Shown here: one piece after another, positions 47,474-56,586 of the stretch
How positions within the stretch are numbered: the stretch's first letter is position 1
How the letters are laid out: each line of letters begins with the position of its first letter
Origin: JAEZPW01 sp035629075
GTDB lineage: Bacteria > Acidobacteriota > Terriglobia > Terriglobales > Acidobacteriaceae
Reading direction: 5' to 3'
NCBI GenBank assembly: GCA_035629075.1
Contig: DASPIK010000094.1
Coordinates: 62,001 to 126,000 of the forward strand
Length of the DNA: 64,000 nt
Made by a program: the position numbers and the translations under genes
The notes under the pieces: generated by a model
Databases searched by the model: none
What the model was told of the DNA's origin: nothing
Seen by the model: the letters and a program-made list of their open reading frames with translations, nothing else

Positions 47474-49072
47474 CTATCGCGATGCCAGCCCGCGCTCGGG
47501 GCCATAGATTAAGCCCGCGAGTTCCTGAGCCGCTGCTTCGAACTGTTCGGGAGCCGAGATAAACGTGGCTTGCCCCCCAGTGCGTCCGGCGAGAGCCTCA
47601 AGGATGTAGCGAGCTTCAGGCGCGTCGACGTCAAGTCCTATACAGAAGATTCGGAGGCTCTCGATCTCTGAAGCCAGCCGGAGCGAGGATTCCTTGCTGT
47701 TATTACGACCGTCAGAGATGACCAGCAACGCGTGTTTCTCGTTCTTCGCGATTCTCTTCAGATGGCCAGCGGCGAATCCGATGGCATCGTAGAGCGCTGC
47801 ACCCGAATGGGGTTCGATAGTCTCCATAGCCTCTTCGAGCAGCTTGTAGTTTTGCGTAAGGTCCTGTTCAAGATCGAGTTGGTCGCCAAAGGCGAGGACG
47901 AAGGCCTCATCCTTTGGGCGCAGGCGCCGCACGATTCCGCTCAAGCCCTGGAGAATTGCCTCCTTGTTTTCTTTCCGCGCATGCGAAGCTTCTATCACGA
48001 TGCCGAGAGATACAGGCATTCCTGGTGGGAATGGAGCGATTGTCCGCTCAGGCACTCTGGGCGGAGTCGCGACTGACGGCCTACTCGCAGAGACTTCTGC
48101 ACGTTCACCTCCTACTGATGGCGACGGGGCTGTGCTGGCTCTACTCACGGGCGAGGCAGCACTCGGTACGGAGCGACTCGTCGCAATTTCGCGTGTCTTG
48201 GATGCGGCGCTTGTTGATGAGGCGCTTGTTGCTGCTAGCGCGGTGCCGCTGGTCGTCGTGGCACGTGGAGACGAAATGCTAGCTTGTGCGGCGGCAATGA
48301 ACTTCTGCCAGTTACCGAGGGAGCCGCCCGCCTCCTGGTACTTCTGACTAGCATATTCCGAAATCTGATTGGCTGAGGCACTTCCTTGGTTAAGGGCAAC
48401 TGCTCTGGCCAGCATCCAAAAACCCTCGTTGGGGTTCAGGTCGCGACCGTTAAGATCAGACACGCCTAATGCGTAGACATATCGCGAGTCGTCAGGACGG
48501 ACCGCGACGGCGTTGCGAAGATAACCACGGGCGGTAACGTAGTCCTTGCCCTCGAAATACGCGAATCCGACGGTCGCGTTGAGCATGCCGTATATCTCGC
48601 GTTTCAGTGCGGCGAAGCTCGCATCGTCCATTCCCTGAGGTTTCTGAAGTCGCTCAAAGTTGGCGATGCCTCGTTTGGCCATTGAAAACGCTTGGTCATC
48701 AACTTTACTGGAGGATGCTTCATCTGAACGAAGAGCAGTGAGGAGCGCGAGGGCAAGCGCGTTCTCTGGCTCAAGCGCAAGCAGCTCTCGGGCGGCGCTG
48801 GAAGACTGAGCTGCATTTCCGCTCCGATGGTATTCCCAGGCCAACCACGCTAACGCACTTGGTCTTAGTGTGCTGGCTGGTGCGCTAGTCAGAAAGTCCT
48901 CAAGGCCTGCAACTCGGGCTGAAGTGGTTCTTTCCGCCACGGCGCTGTTGTAGCTAAGAGTGTCCTGTGACTGGGCGAAAGATGGAATGCCAAGCACGAT
49001 CAGAGTAACCGTCGCGAATAGCAGCAGAACGCAAATGCGGCCGCGCTCGAGAGTATTGCTCTCGCTGCACAT
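47474..49072 (-). CDS. Secreted TPR-like and VWA-like protein
   Basis: 532 residues. Signal peptide ends at FAQSQ (~residue 36). Residues ~50-260 are helical with TPR-like repeats (LAWLAWEYHRSGNAAQ, ALGVSDLNGRDLNPNE). A Ser/Ala/Thr-rich linker follows to ~345, then a VWA-like domain VSLGIVIEASHARKENKEA where the MIDAS DxSxS reads E-A-S-H-A, so metal binding is doubtful. ALLVISDGRNN and GLDVDAPEARYILEALAG continue the fold. It is divergent from another VWA-like gene. Confidence 0.7.
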   Translation of the reverse strand: MCSESNTLERGRICVLLLFATVTLIVLGIPSFAQSQDTLSYNSAVAERTTSARVAGLEDFLTSAPASTLRPSALAWLAWEYHRSGNAAQSSSAARELLALEPENALALALLTALRSDEASSSKVDDQAFSMAKRGIANFERLQKPQGMDDASFAALKREIYGMLNATVGFAYFEGKDYVTARGYLRNAVAVRPDDSRYVYALGVSDLNGRDLNPNEGFWMLARAVALNQGSASANQISEYASQKYQEAGGSLGNWQKFIAAAQASISSPRATTTSGTALAATSASSTSAASKTREIATSRSVPSAASPVSRASTAPSPSVGGERAEVSASRPSVATPPRVPERTIAPFPPGMPVSLGIVIEASHARKENKEAILQGLSGIVRRLRPKDEAFVLAFGDQLDLEQDLTQNYKLLEEAMETIEPHSGAALYDAIGFAAGHLKRIAKNEKHALLVISDGRNNSKESSLRLASEIESLRIFCIGLDVDAPEARYILEALAGRTGGQATFISAPEQFEAAAQELAGLIYGPERGLASR

Positions 49073-49260
49073 AGGAGCCTCGGCAATGTTGGTGACATGC
49101 GCTATGGGTTAGATGCGCCTTGTGTGATGGGGCTGTTCTGCAACGCTCGAAGGAGCAAGCACACTGTGGGAGGGGCTCTGTTCGGACCTGGCGTAAGCAT
49201 CTCGATCACCCGGCGGGGAATCGAAAGTTGTAAGAAAGAAATTCAGTTTGGCTGGATCCC

Positions 49261-50454
49261 ATGCTGTTCCCCTCTGCACGGAATACCTGGATTGGGATTG
49301 CTGCGCTCGCTCTCTTGTGTACGCCGCTCTGGGCTGGCGGTCAGGTCATTGGCTCGGACGAAACCCAAACGACTACGAAGGTGGTCGTCGAAGCGACGCC
49401 TCCGGGCACACGGAGCTCCGCTTCAGTTGCAATAGTCGTCGATCACTCAGCGGCGGCGAAGGGCAGGACTGAGCAACTGAAGAAAGCAGTCTCGGAGTTC
49501 CTTAAGAGTTTTAGCACCGAACACGAAGCGTGCGTGTATCTCGCCGGGGAAAGGCCCACTCTCGTTCAGGACTTCACTTCCGATGCGGAAGCTGTCAGCG
49601 GCGCTTTGAAGAGGCTGAAGCCCAGGGGCAAGTTGGCTGCCTACGATACCCTGGCTGCTGCTGCTGACCATGTCAAAAGTGACGCGACAAACGAAAAGTC
49701 GACAATCGTGGCGTTTCTAGCGGGCGACGATGATGCGAGTAGAAGCTCAGCGTCAGAGCTTGAGGCAAAACTAAGGGGAACTCGCAATGTAGCGCTCTTC
49801 GCGATAACGCTTCCCGGAAGAAGTTGGGAGTCCCAGAGCACGTTGCAGGAACTCGCGGTGAGCAGCGGCGGGCGTGCGTTGTTCCCCAGCAAGAACGCCC
49901 AGCTGAGGGAAGCCTCGGAACATACCGCGGCGATTGTATTTGGAACAAATGCAGCCGAGGCTGCCAATCGGGAAGACGACGGAAAGCCTCTTTCACGTTA
50001 TACGTCGATCGTGGTTCGCAGCATCCCGCTGGTTGCGAACAGGAACACCGTTGCTGCACGCGGAGGCGAGAACGTACTGCTGCAACACATGCTTGTTGCG
50101 CGGCTACAAAAAGCGAAGCTTTTTCCCGACGTGATCGACGGAGGGCATCTCGAGACCGCACAGGTGCCGGTTGCACCTGCGTCAAGACCGGGAACACGGC
50201 TGGAACTGCTCGCAACCATTGTGGCTTACGAGCGTGGAAGCCGGCTGAGTTGGCAGTTCCTGATGAGCGGCGGTACCAAGATGAAAGTGCAAGTCGTGTT
50301 GCGCGATGCTGCGACTCAGGAGCCAGTGCTTTCCCTCGTGCAAGAAGGCGCCGCGGTCTCTGGACTGTTCAGTGGGGGAGAAGAGCAGGTGCAAAGCAGA
50401 GCGCTAATGAACGCTGCGAAAGGCATCGTAGCTCAACTGCGCAAGGCGAAGTAG
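49261..50454 (+). CDS. Secreted VWA-like protein
   Basis: 397 residues with a signal peptide (ALALLCTPLWAGG). The domain starts ASVAIVVDHSAAAKGRTEQ, where the MIDAS reads D-H-S-A-A (last Ser replaced), and continues YDTLAAAADHV and IVAFLAGDDD. The C-terminal ~150 residues form a different domain (SIVVRSIPLVANRNTVAARG, LVARLQKAKLFPDVI) resembling proteins that sense or present ligands in the periplasm. Exact role unknown. Divergent partner of the 47474-49072 gene with 188 bases between. Confidence 0.65.
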   Translation: MLFPSARNTWIGIAALALLCTPLWAGGQVIGSDETQTTTKVVVEATPPGTRSSASVAIVVDHSAAAKGRTEQLKKAVSEFLKSFSTEHEACVYLAGERPTLVQDFTSDAEAVSGALKRLKPRGKLAAYDTLAAAADHVKSDATNEKSTIVAFLAGDDDASRSSASELEAKLRGTRNVALFAITLPGRSWESQSTLQELAVSSGGRALFPSKNAQLREASEHTAAIVFGTNAAEAANREDDGKPLSRYTSIVVRSIPLVANRNTVAARGGENVLLQHMLVARLQKAKLFPDVIDGGHLETAQVPVAPASRPGTRLELLATIVAYERGSRLSWQFLMSGGTKMKVQVVLRDAATQEPVLSLVQEGAAVSGLFSGGEEQVQSRALMNAAKGIVAQLRKAK

Positions 50455-50733
50455 TCGACCGGACGATCGAAGATCCGCCCCGGCACTCACCGAATTTGAG
50501 AGAACACCGCACGCGCTGGGATCGGGCCTCGACGAACCTGCCCACCCAATCAGCGTACCTTGCCACGAGCCGCACCTTAATACAAATCTTTACAGTGGCT
50601 TGACTCACTCTTTACGCCTGGCGTCTGGCTCCGGTGTTCCAATCCTTAGCGGGAGGAACGGCCGAGCTCCGAGACTAAACCCTCATCCCCCTCATGCCTC
50701 CTCGGATTTCGGCCGCCCGCGAGGAGTGATTCG
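50455..50733 (+). other. Intergenic region before the MacA-like operon
   Basis: About 280 bases with no gene. It contains the paired CTTTAC element at 50588-50615 and, around 50600, TTGACT, which could act as a -35 though its -10 partner is poor. Confidence 0.5.
50588..50615 (+). promoter_or_regulatory. Paired CTTTAC element before MacA-like operon
   Basis: CTTTAC at 50588-50593 and 50610-50615 (22-base period). The first copy extends to CTTTACAGTGGC, which matches CTTTACATTGGC in the Spy-like promoter at 11 of 12 bases. Likely a shared operator for the local OmpR-type regulator. Confidence 0.55.
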
Positions 50734-52065
50734 ATGAAATACCTTAAAACGAAGTGGACTGCTCTGGTTGCCGTGTTGATCGCGGTGGGGGTGCTCGCGG
50801 CCTTTAGTTTTGGGCGTGCGGAGAAGCCCAAGTACTTCACTGCCAAAGTAGAACGCGGTGATATCCGCGACGTGGTTGAGGCGACTGGCACCATCGATGC
50901 AGTCACGACCGTGCAGGTCGGTTCACAGGTGTCTGGCACGATTGCCAAGCTCTACGCCGACTTCAACTCGCAGGTGAAGAAAGGCCAGGTCATCGCGGAG
51001 ATCGATCCTTCGTTGTTTCAGGGGGCCTTGCTGCAGGCGCAAGCAGACCTGCAGAACGGGCAGGCAAATGCATCCGCTGCAAGGGCACAGTTGCTGAAGG
51101 CGCAGGCTGCCGCGGCTCAGGCAGCACAGGACTACTCGCGCACCGAAGCGCTCGCGAAAGAAGGGGTCATGAGCAACCAGCAACTCGATGCAGCAAAGGC
51201 GACGCACGATTCTGCCGTCGCTGCGGTCAACGCTGCGCGCGCACAAGTCACGCAGGCTGAGGCGCAGGTGAAGCAGAAGGCCGCTGCTGTGGCCGTCGCG
51301 AAGACCAACTTGGATCACACAATCATCCGCGCACCTATCGACGGCACAGTAACCGCTCGTAGCGTTGATGTTGGCCAGACGGTAGCCGCCTCGCTGCAAG
51401 CGCCGACGCTCTTCACCATTGCCCAGGATCTGACGAAGATGCGCGTGTACACAAAAACCGACGAGTCCGATGTGGGTCAGATCAAGGTCGGCCAGCGCGT
51501 TATGTTCAGCGTTGACGCATTCCCGCGCGAAAGCTTCGAAGGGAAAGTCGTGCAAATTCGCATGAATCCCACGACCGTGCAGAACGTGGTGACGTATGAC
51601 ACTGTCATCGAATTCGCCAACCCCGAGCGAAAGTTGTTTCTGGGCATGACGGCGTACGTGACCGTTCCTGTCGCCGAAGCCGACGATGTAGTCAAAGTGC
51701 CCAATGGTGGCCTGAGATTCATTCCGGATATGAAAGCGGAGGAACTGCGCGCGCTCTATGCCAAGTACGGCATACGAACGGGCGTGAAGGGTGCAAGAGC
51801 CAACCAGGCCAGCAAGGAAGGGCAGGGTAACTTACGACAAACTGGGAGTGGAACTGAGACCGCTGTGCTGTGGAAGCTTGCTCCTGATGGCACGCTTCAA
51901 CCCGTGCAAGTGAAAACTGGCATCACTGACCATACGTTTACGCAAGTGGCGAGTGTTACCGGAGGTGCATTAGGCGCTGGTGACGAGGTAGTCGTCGGAT
52001 CGATGAACGCAGCACAGCAACCGCAGGCCGGTGGAACGCGCATGATGCGCGGAATGCCTCGCTGA
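50734..52065 (+). CDS. MacA-like periplasmic adaptor of ABC efflux
   Basis: 443 residues. One N-terminal membrane anchor (WTALVAVLIAVGVLAAFSFG), a lipoyl half TVQVGSQVSGTIAKLYADFN, a long coiled-coil hairpin (Ala/Gln rich, ~100-190), the second lipoyl half LDHTIIRAPIDGTVTARSVD, then barrel domains. MacA joins the MacB transporter to an outer membrane channel for macrolide or peptide export. The ABC ATPase gene follows with 22 bases between. The C-terminus has an extra Met/Arg-rich tail. Confidence 0.9.
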   Translation: MKYLKTKWTALVAVLIAVGVLAAFSFGRAEKPKYFTAKVERGDIRDVVEATGTIDAVTTVQVGSQVSGTIAKLYADFNSQVKKGQVIAEIDPSLFQGALLQAQADLQNGQANASAARAQLLKAQAAAAQAAQDYSRTEALAKEGVMSNQQLDAAKATHDSAVAAVNAARAQVTQAEAQVKQKAAAVAVAKTNLDHTIIRAPIDGTVTARSVDVGQTVAASLQAPTLFTIAQDLTKMRVYTKTDESDVGQIKVGQRVMFSVDAFPRESFEGKVVQIRMNPTTVQNVVTYDTVIEFANPERKLFLGMTAYVTVPVAEADDVVKVPNGGLRFIPDMKAEELRALYAKYGIRTGVKGARANQASKEGQGNLRQTGSGTETAVLWKLAPDGTLQPVQVKTGITDHTFTQVASVTGGALGAGDEVVVGSMNAAQQPQAGGTRMMRGMPR

Positions 52066-52087
52066 AGAATTCGTGGGAGGAGTGCAG

Positions 52088-52879
52088 ATGTTCACATTCG
52101 TAGAAACCGTGCGATCTGAGCGGGAGTTTGGGGTCACTGGTCGTGCTGTGATCGAAACGGAAGAAGTTTACAAGTACTACGACCTGGGCGAGACCAAGGT
52201 TCACGCACTCCGAGGCATAAACGTCAGCATCGACCCCGGTGAGTTCGTCGCGATCATGGGGTCGAGTGGCAGCGGCAAATCCACGTTCATGAACATGTTG
52301 GGATGCCTCGACAAGCCGAGCAGCGGACGGTATCTGCTGGACGGGGTCGACGTTTCGCAACTCGACAAAAAGAGACTCGCCGAAATTCGTAACCGAAAGC
52401 TCGGGTTCGTGTTTCAAGGATTCAACCTTCTGTCACGCACTACAGCGCTGGAGAATGTCGAACTGCCCACGCTTTACGCAAAGATGGGGAAAGAAGAACG
52501 CGGGCGACGCGCACGCAAGGCCTTGGGGATGGTCGGGCTTGCCGACCGCATGGAGCATTTCCCCTCGCAGCTTTCAGGTGGTCAACAACAGCGCGTAGCC
52601 ATCGCGCGAGCACTGGTGAATGAACCGGCCATTCTGCTTGCGGACGAGCCAACGGGCAATCTGGACAGCCGTACCTCGGTGGAGATTATGCAGATCTTCC
52701 AGGATCTCAACCAGCAGGGGTTAACGATCGTGCTGGTTACGCACGAACCCGACATTGCGCAGTTCGCGAAGCGCATCATCGTTTTTCGAGACGGCAAGAT
52801 TCGCCGAGACGAGCCCGTGACGGAAAGGCCCCAAGCTGCAGATGTACTGCTGCGCATGCCGGCCGTGGATGAGGATTGA
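52088..52879 (+). CDS. ABC transporter ATPase, MacB/LolD type
   Basis: 263 residues from ATG 52088, chosen over GTG 52073 because GGGAGGAG lies between them. Walker A is GSSGSGKSTFMNMLG, signature LSGGQQQRVAIARALV, Walker B ILLADEPTGNLDSRT and H-loop VTHEPDIA. It belongs to the LolD/MacB family that drives mechanotransmission rather than classic import. The permease begins 1 base after the stop, so ATPase and permease are separate here, unlike E. coli MacB. Confidence 0.93.
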   Translation: MFTFVETVRSEREFGVTGRAVIETEEVYKYYDLGETKVHALRGINVSIDPGEFVAIMGSSGSGKSTFMNMLGCLDKPSSGRYLLDGVDVSQLDKKRLAEIRNRKLGFVFQGFNLLSRTTALENVELPTLYAKMGKEERGRRARKALGMVGLADRMEHFPSQLSGGQQQRVAIARALVNEPAILLADEPTGNLDSRTSVEIMQIFQDLNQQGLTIVLVTHEPDIAQFAKRIIVFRDGKIRRDEPVTERPQAADVLLRMPAVDED

Positions 52880-52880
52880 A

Positions 52881-54098
52881 ATGGATTTCAGGGCAATAGT
52901 TCAGATTGCATGGAAGGCGCTTCGGCGCAACAAGATGCGCTCAATGCTGACCATGCTTGGCGTCATCATTGGTGTCGGCGCGGTAATCGCAATGGTTGGC
53001 GTCGGACAGGGAGCGCAGAAGAAAGTACAAGAACAGATATCTGCGATGGGGACGAACCTGATTTTCGTCTCCTCGGGGAGCGTGAACAGGGGCGGGTTGA
53101 ACGTTGGCGCGGGCCAAACGAAGTCGCTGGTGTACGAAGACATGAAAGCGATCGCGCGAGAAGTGCCTGCCGTGGAGAGTGCCGCTCCGGGGTCAACCGC
53201 CAGTGCTCAGGTGGTCTTCGAGAATCAGAACTGGGCCACACGCGTAACTGGCACTGAACCGCAATACTTGGACATTCGAGACTGGTCAGTGGCAGATGGG
53301 GCCAACTTCACCCAGGAAGACGTACAACGATCGGCAAACGTGGCGGTCATCGGCGAGACTGTACGCCAGAACCTTTTCGGCGCAACTGAGCCGGTAGGCC
53401 AGACCATACGGATTGGCAACTTGCCATTCCATGTCGTTGGAGTTCTTGCGGCGAAAGGTCAGTCGGGCATGGGGCAGGACCAGGACGATACGGTCATAGT
53501 GCCAATCACCACGCTCCAAAAGAAAATCAACGGTCAGGACTGGCTTCAGTTCATTATGGTCTCTGCGACGTCGCAGGACGCCAGCTATGCAGCCCAGTCG
53601 CAAATCACATCCTTGTTGCGCGATCGGCATCGCATACGCCCCGGTCAGGATGATGACTTCAGCGTCAGGAATCTGGCTGACATTGCCCAGTTGGCTGACT
53701 CGCAAATGCAGGTCTTCACTATGCTGCTCGCGTTCATCGCCGGCGTTTCGCTGATCGTTGGCGGCATCGGGATCATGAACATCATGCTGGTGTCGGTAAC
53801 TGAGCGCACGCGGGAGATTGGAATCCGCGTCGCGATCGGAGCGACCGAGCAGGACGTCCTGCGACAGTTTCTGGCTGAATCCGTCGTGCTAAGCCTGATT
53901 GGCGGTGCAGTGGGAATCCTGTTCGGCGTTGGAGGTTCCGTGCTGATCACGAAAGCGCTGGGGTGGGCGGTTTCAATCTCGCCTTTGGCGATTCTATCGG
54001 CCGTGATTTTCTCGATGGGTGTCGGCGTTTTCTTCGGATATTACCCGGCGCGGAAAGCTGCCAAGCTCGACCCGATTGAGGCACTGCGATTCGAGTAA
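52881..54098 (+). CDS. MacB-type ABC permease
   Basis: 405 residues from ATG 52881. One N-terminal helix (RSMLTMLGVIIGVGAVIAMVG), a large periplasmic MacB_PCD domain (about 45-280), then three C-terminal helices in the FtsX layout (MLLAFIAGVSLIVGGIGIMN, LSLIGGAVGILFGVGGSVL, ILSAVIFSMGVGVFFGYYPA). The coupling motif ERTREIGIRVAIGAT is typical. Together with the adaptor and ATPase it forms a tripartite export system; the cargo may be an antibiotic, peptide or envelope factor. Confidence 0.93.
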   Translation: MDFRAIVQIAWKALRRNKMRSMLTMLGVIIGVGAVIAMVGVGQGAQKKVQEQISAMGTNLIFVSSGSVNRGGLNVGAGQTKSLVYEDMKAIAREVPAVESAAPGSTASAQVVFENQNWATRVTGTEPQYLDIRDWSVADGANFTQEDVQRSANVAVIGETVRQNLFGATEPVGQTIRIGNLPFHVVGVLAAKGQSGMGQDQDDTVIVPITTLQKKINGQDWLQFIMVSATSQDASYAAQSQITSLLRDRHRIRPGQDDDFSVRNLADIAQLADSQMQVFTMLLAFIAGVSLIVGGIGIMNIMLVSVTERTREIGIRVAIGATEQDVLRQFLAESVVLSLIGGAVGILFGVGGSVLITKALGWAVSISPLAILSAVIFSMGVGVFFGYYPARKAAKLDPIEALRFE

Positions 54099-54145
54099 TA
54101 GTCAAGCACGATAAATTTGGGGACTGGCTTCGCCTGTCCTGATTC

Positions 54146-55111
54146 CTACTGCACGCGATTCAGTGCGGTCTGTGCCCGCTTGTAGTCTTTGGCTAGACTC
54201 AATGAAGCTCGGTATTCGCGTGCGGCACCCTGCTTGTCGCCGGCCTTCTCAAGGACGCTGCCAAGCAGATAATGTGCCTGGAAGAGCGGAGCCTCGTAAC
54301 TATAATGGCCGCCGGAAATGTACGTGCGCAGATACTGTGTGGCCGCAGCGAAGTTCCGTCCCGCGCGGAACAGCGTGTTGGCTGCATCGAAGAAGGTCTG
54401 CTTATCTGATCCCGTACTAGCAATCGCTTTGCTGATTGCGTTCTCCATGTCGTCGAGTCGACCTCGACGGCGATAGAACGAGGCGAGATCGAGCCAGTAT
54501 CGGCTTTGGTTTCCACTGATCTGAAGTGCAGTCCTGAGTTCTTGCTCTGCAACGTCGTACTTCTTGTCCTTTTCCGCTATGATCGCCAGCACCCAGTGCG
54601 ACCGCGCGGGGTCCTTCTGGGCGATGTACTTTGCCTGTTCGCGTGCTTTGTCTTTGCCGCCACCGAGAAATCCCGGAGCTTCGACGTAGAACTCAGCTAG
54701 ATCGGCGCGAGCAGCGACATTCGAGCCGTCCAACTGAACGGCCTTTTCGAACTGGTCACGGACTTTTTTGGCAAGATCCATTGCCTTCAGGAAGTTGACG
54801 CTGCCTGCCTTCTCGCCGTAAGCACGACCAAGCCAGAGGTGGTAAACGCTGTTGTTTGGCTGCAGAGCAACGGCACGTTCTCCGCTTGAGATCGCGTCGT
54901 CCCACCTTTGAATCGAGTAGTACGCTCGGGAGAGGAGGTGATGAGCTTCGGCGTCCTGAGCGTTAGCCTGAACGCGGGCCCGCAACTGAGAGGTTGCTTC
55001 GTCTATGCGGCCAGCGGCAAGCGCGTCGGACGCAGAACTAGGAGTAGATGCAGTGCAGATGATAACGGCAAGCAGCATCAGCACTGCCGAGATGTAATGA
55101 TTACGAATCAT
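54146..55111 (-). CDS. Secreted TPR-repeat protein
   Basis: 321 residues. Signal peptide (ISAVLMLLAVIICTASTPSSA), then tandem TPR units throughout: AHHLLSRAYYSIQRWDDAIS, HLWLGRAYGEKAGS, ADLAEFYVEAPGF, LDLASFYRRRGRL, AHYLLGSVLEKAGDKQGA. TPRs bind peptides or partner proteins. Its ATG overlaps the stop of the HlyD-type gene by four bases, so it should be made together with that adaptor. Confidence 0.85.
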   Translation of the reverse strand: MIRNHYISAVLMLLAVIICTASTPSSASDALAAGRIDEATSQLRARVQANAQDAEAHHLLSRAYYSIQRWDDAISSGERAVALQPNNSVYHLWLGRAYGEKAGSVNFLKAMDLAKKVRDQFEKAVQLDGSNVAARADLAEFYVEAPGFLGGGKDKAREQAKYIAQKDPARSHWVLAIIAEKDKKYDVAEQELRTALQISGNQSRYWLDLASFYRRRGRLDDMENAISKAIASTGSDKQTFFDAANTLFRAGRNFAAATQYLRTYISGGHYSYEAPLFQAHYLLGSVLEKAGDKQGAAREYRASLSLAKDYKRAQTALNRVQ

Positions 55112-56355
55112 TTTTGAACAACTCGAACTGGAAGCCCGTCTCGCAACTGTTGTGCGCTGAGTGTGCCCAGAGCGACGACGGCCTCGTCAGATATCCCCTT
55201 CGTGACCTGGATCCGCGTCAGATTAGAGATGCCGGTTTGAATGGGCGCGTGCTTCAGAGTGCCATCGACGATCTGGAAGACGAAGGCCCCGCGTTCGTCT
55301 TGGTGAACGGCCTCGCGGGAAAGCGTTAACGCGTTGTTATCTATTGCGGTAATCACCAACGCGCTTACGTTCACATTCGGTATAAGCTTGCGATCGGAGT
55401 TATCGACGACACACGTGATCTCACCGACGTTGCGAGTGCCGCGGGTTGTTACATTCGTCGGGACCCGGGTAAGAGTCCCTTTCCAGATGCGACCGGGGAT
55501 GGCGTCCCACGTGACTTCGACTTGTTGTCCCGGATGAAGCCGTCCGATGTCAGGCTCATCGACAAATGCACGTACCTGCACCTGGGCCAGATTGGCCACG
55601 GCAACGATCAGGTCGCCGGCATTGACGAACTGTCCCTGACGAACGGGCAGAGAATAGACTGTACCCGCGCGAGGAGCGCGTATGTCGGTCTCGCGCAAAA
55701 GTGCCGTTGCGGCTGACAAAGCGGCTCGGGCCTCGTCGGCTTGCGCTTGTACTCGCGCCACTTCTGATTGCGAATAGCGACCGGTGCGCTTCTGCTTAAG
55801 CAGGTCCAGGTCAGATTCTGCGGCACGCAGCCGGTTCTCCGCAGCTTGGACTTCCTGCGGGGAAGCGGCACCACGCTGTTGTAATCGCCGCATGACCTCA
55901 AGATTGCGCTGAGCAGCCTCGCGTTCAACCTGCGCCTTTGTGATTTGGGATTGATTCGTCAGTACTTCTTCACGACTGCCGCCACCCTTTACGGATTCCA
56001 GAGCAGCCTCGGCAGCTTTTAGTTGTGCCTGCGCCTTCGCAACTTGCGCTCTAGCTTCGGCATTATTGAGCTGCACGAGCAGTTGACCAGCGCGGACCCG
56101 GTCGCCCTCCTGTACCAGAACTTTCTGCACCGTGATCGGAGCGGGGGCGTGCGCTTCAAAGTTGTCGATTGTTTCCACCTTGCCATTGGTAGAAATGGCG
56201 CTCATGATCGGGCCGCGTAGCGCAGTCTCAGCGCGCACCGGCACGACAGAACGCCGCATGTTCATAAGCACGGCAATCAGTGCCACAGCGGCTACAACAA
56301 CCCCAACAACTACAAAGAGACGCCGCCTACGATCGTTTTTTGTGTCGTTCGCCAT
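55108..56355 (-). CDS. HlyD/RND-type periplasmic adaptor
   Basis: 415 residues. Membrane anchor RLFVVVGVVVAAVALIAVLM, lipoyl halves PITVQKVLVQEGDRVRAGQ and IRAPRAGTVYSLPVRQGQFV, and a coiled-coil hairpin rich in Ala, Gln and Glu between them. It would link an inner-membrane pump to an outer-membrane channel. No transporter gene is in this small operon; the MacB-type permease is convergent next door, so it could share that pump or serve a distant one. Confidence 0.88.
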   Translation of the reverse strand: MANDTKNDRRRRLFVVVGVVVAAVALIAVLMNMRRSVVPVRAETALRGPIMSAISTNGKVETIDNFEAHAPAPITVQKVLVQEGDRVRAGQLLVQLNNAEARAQVAKAQAQLKAAEAALESVKGGGSREEVLTNQSQITKAQVEREAAQRNLEVMRRLQQRGAASPQEVQAAENRLRAAESDLDLLKQKRTGRYSQSEVARVQAQADEARAALSAATALLRETDIRAPRAGTVYSLPVRQGQFVNAGDLIVAVANLAQVQVRAFVDEPDIGRLHPGQQVEVTWDAIPGRIWKGTLTRVPTNVTTRGTRNVGEITCVVDNSDRKLIPNVNVSALVITAIDNNALTLSREAVHQDERGAFVFQIVDGTLKHAPIQTGISNLTRIQVTKGISDEAVVALGTLSAQQLRDGLPVRVVQK

Positions 56356-56586
56356 TCAAGCTCGAAAGTATATCTTCTCAGCTACGTACGCTGCCACTCG
56401 ACAGCATCATAGGAACAAACAGTCCAGAGCGTGATTTGTTGCGTCACTCTTGTCCCCAACATTGATTCGATTGCGAATAGACTGCGCCGGTCGAAGTTTC
56501 TGAGTCACAACGATCGGTTCGATCCAGCCATCTAACTAAGCATTCCGAACAACGATCGTACAACGAACCACATTTCGAAGTAGGAT

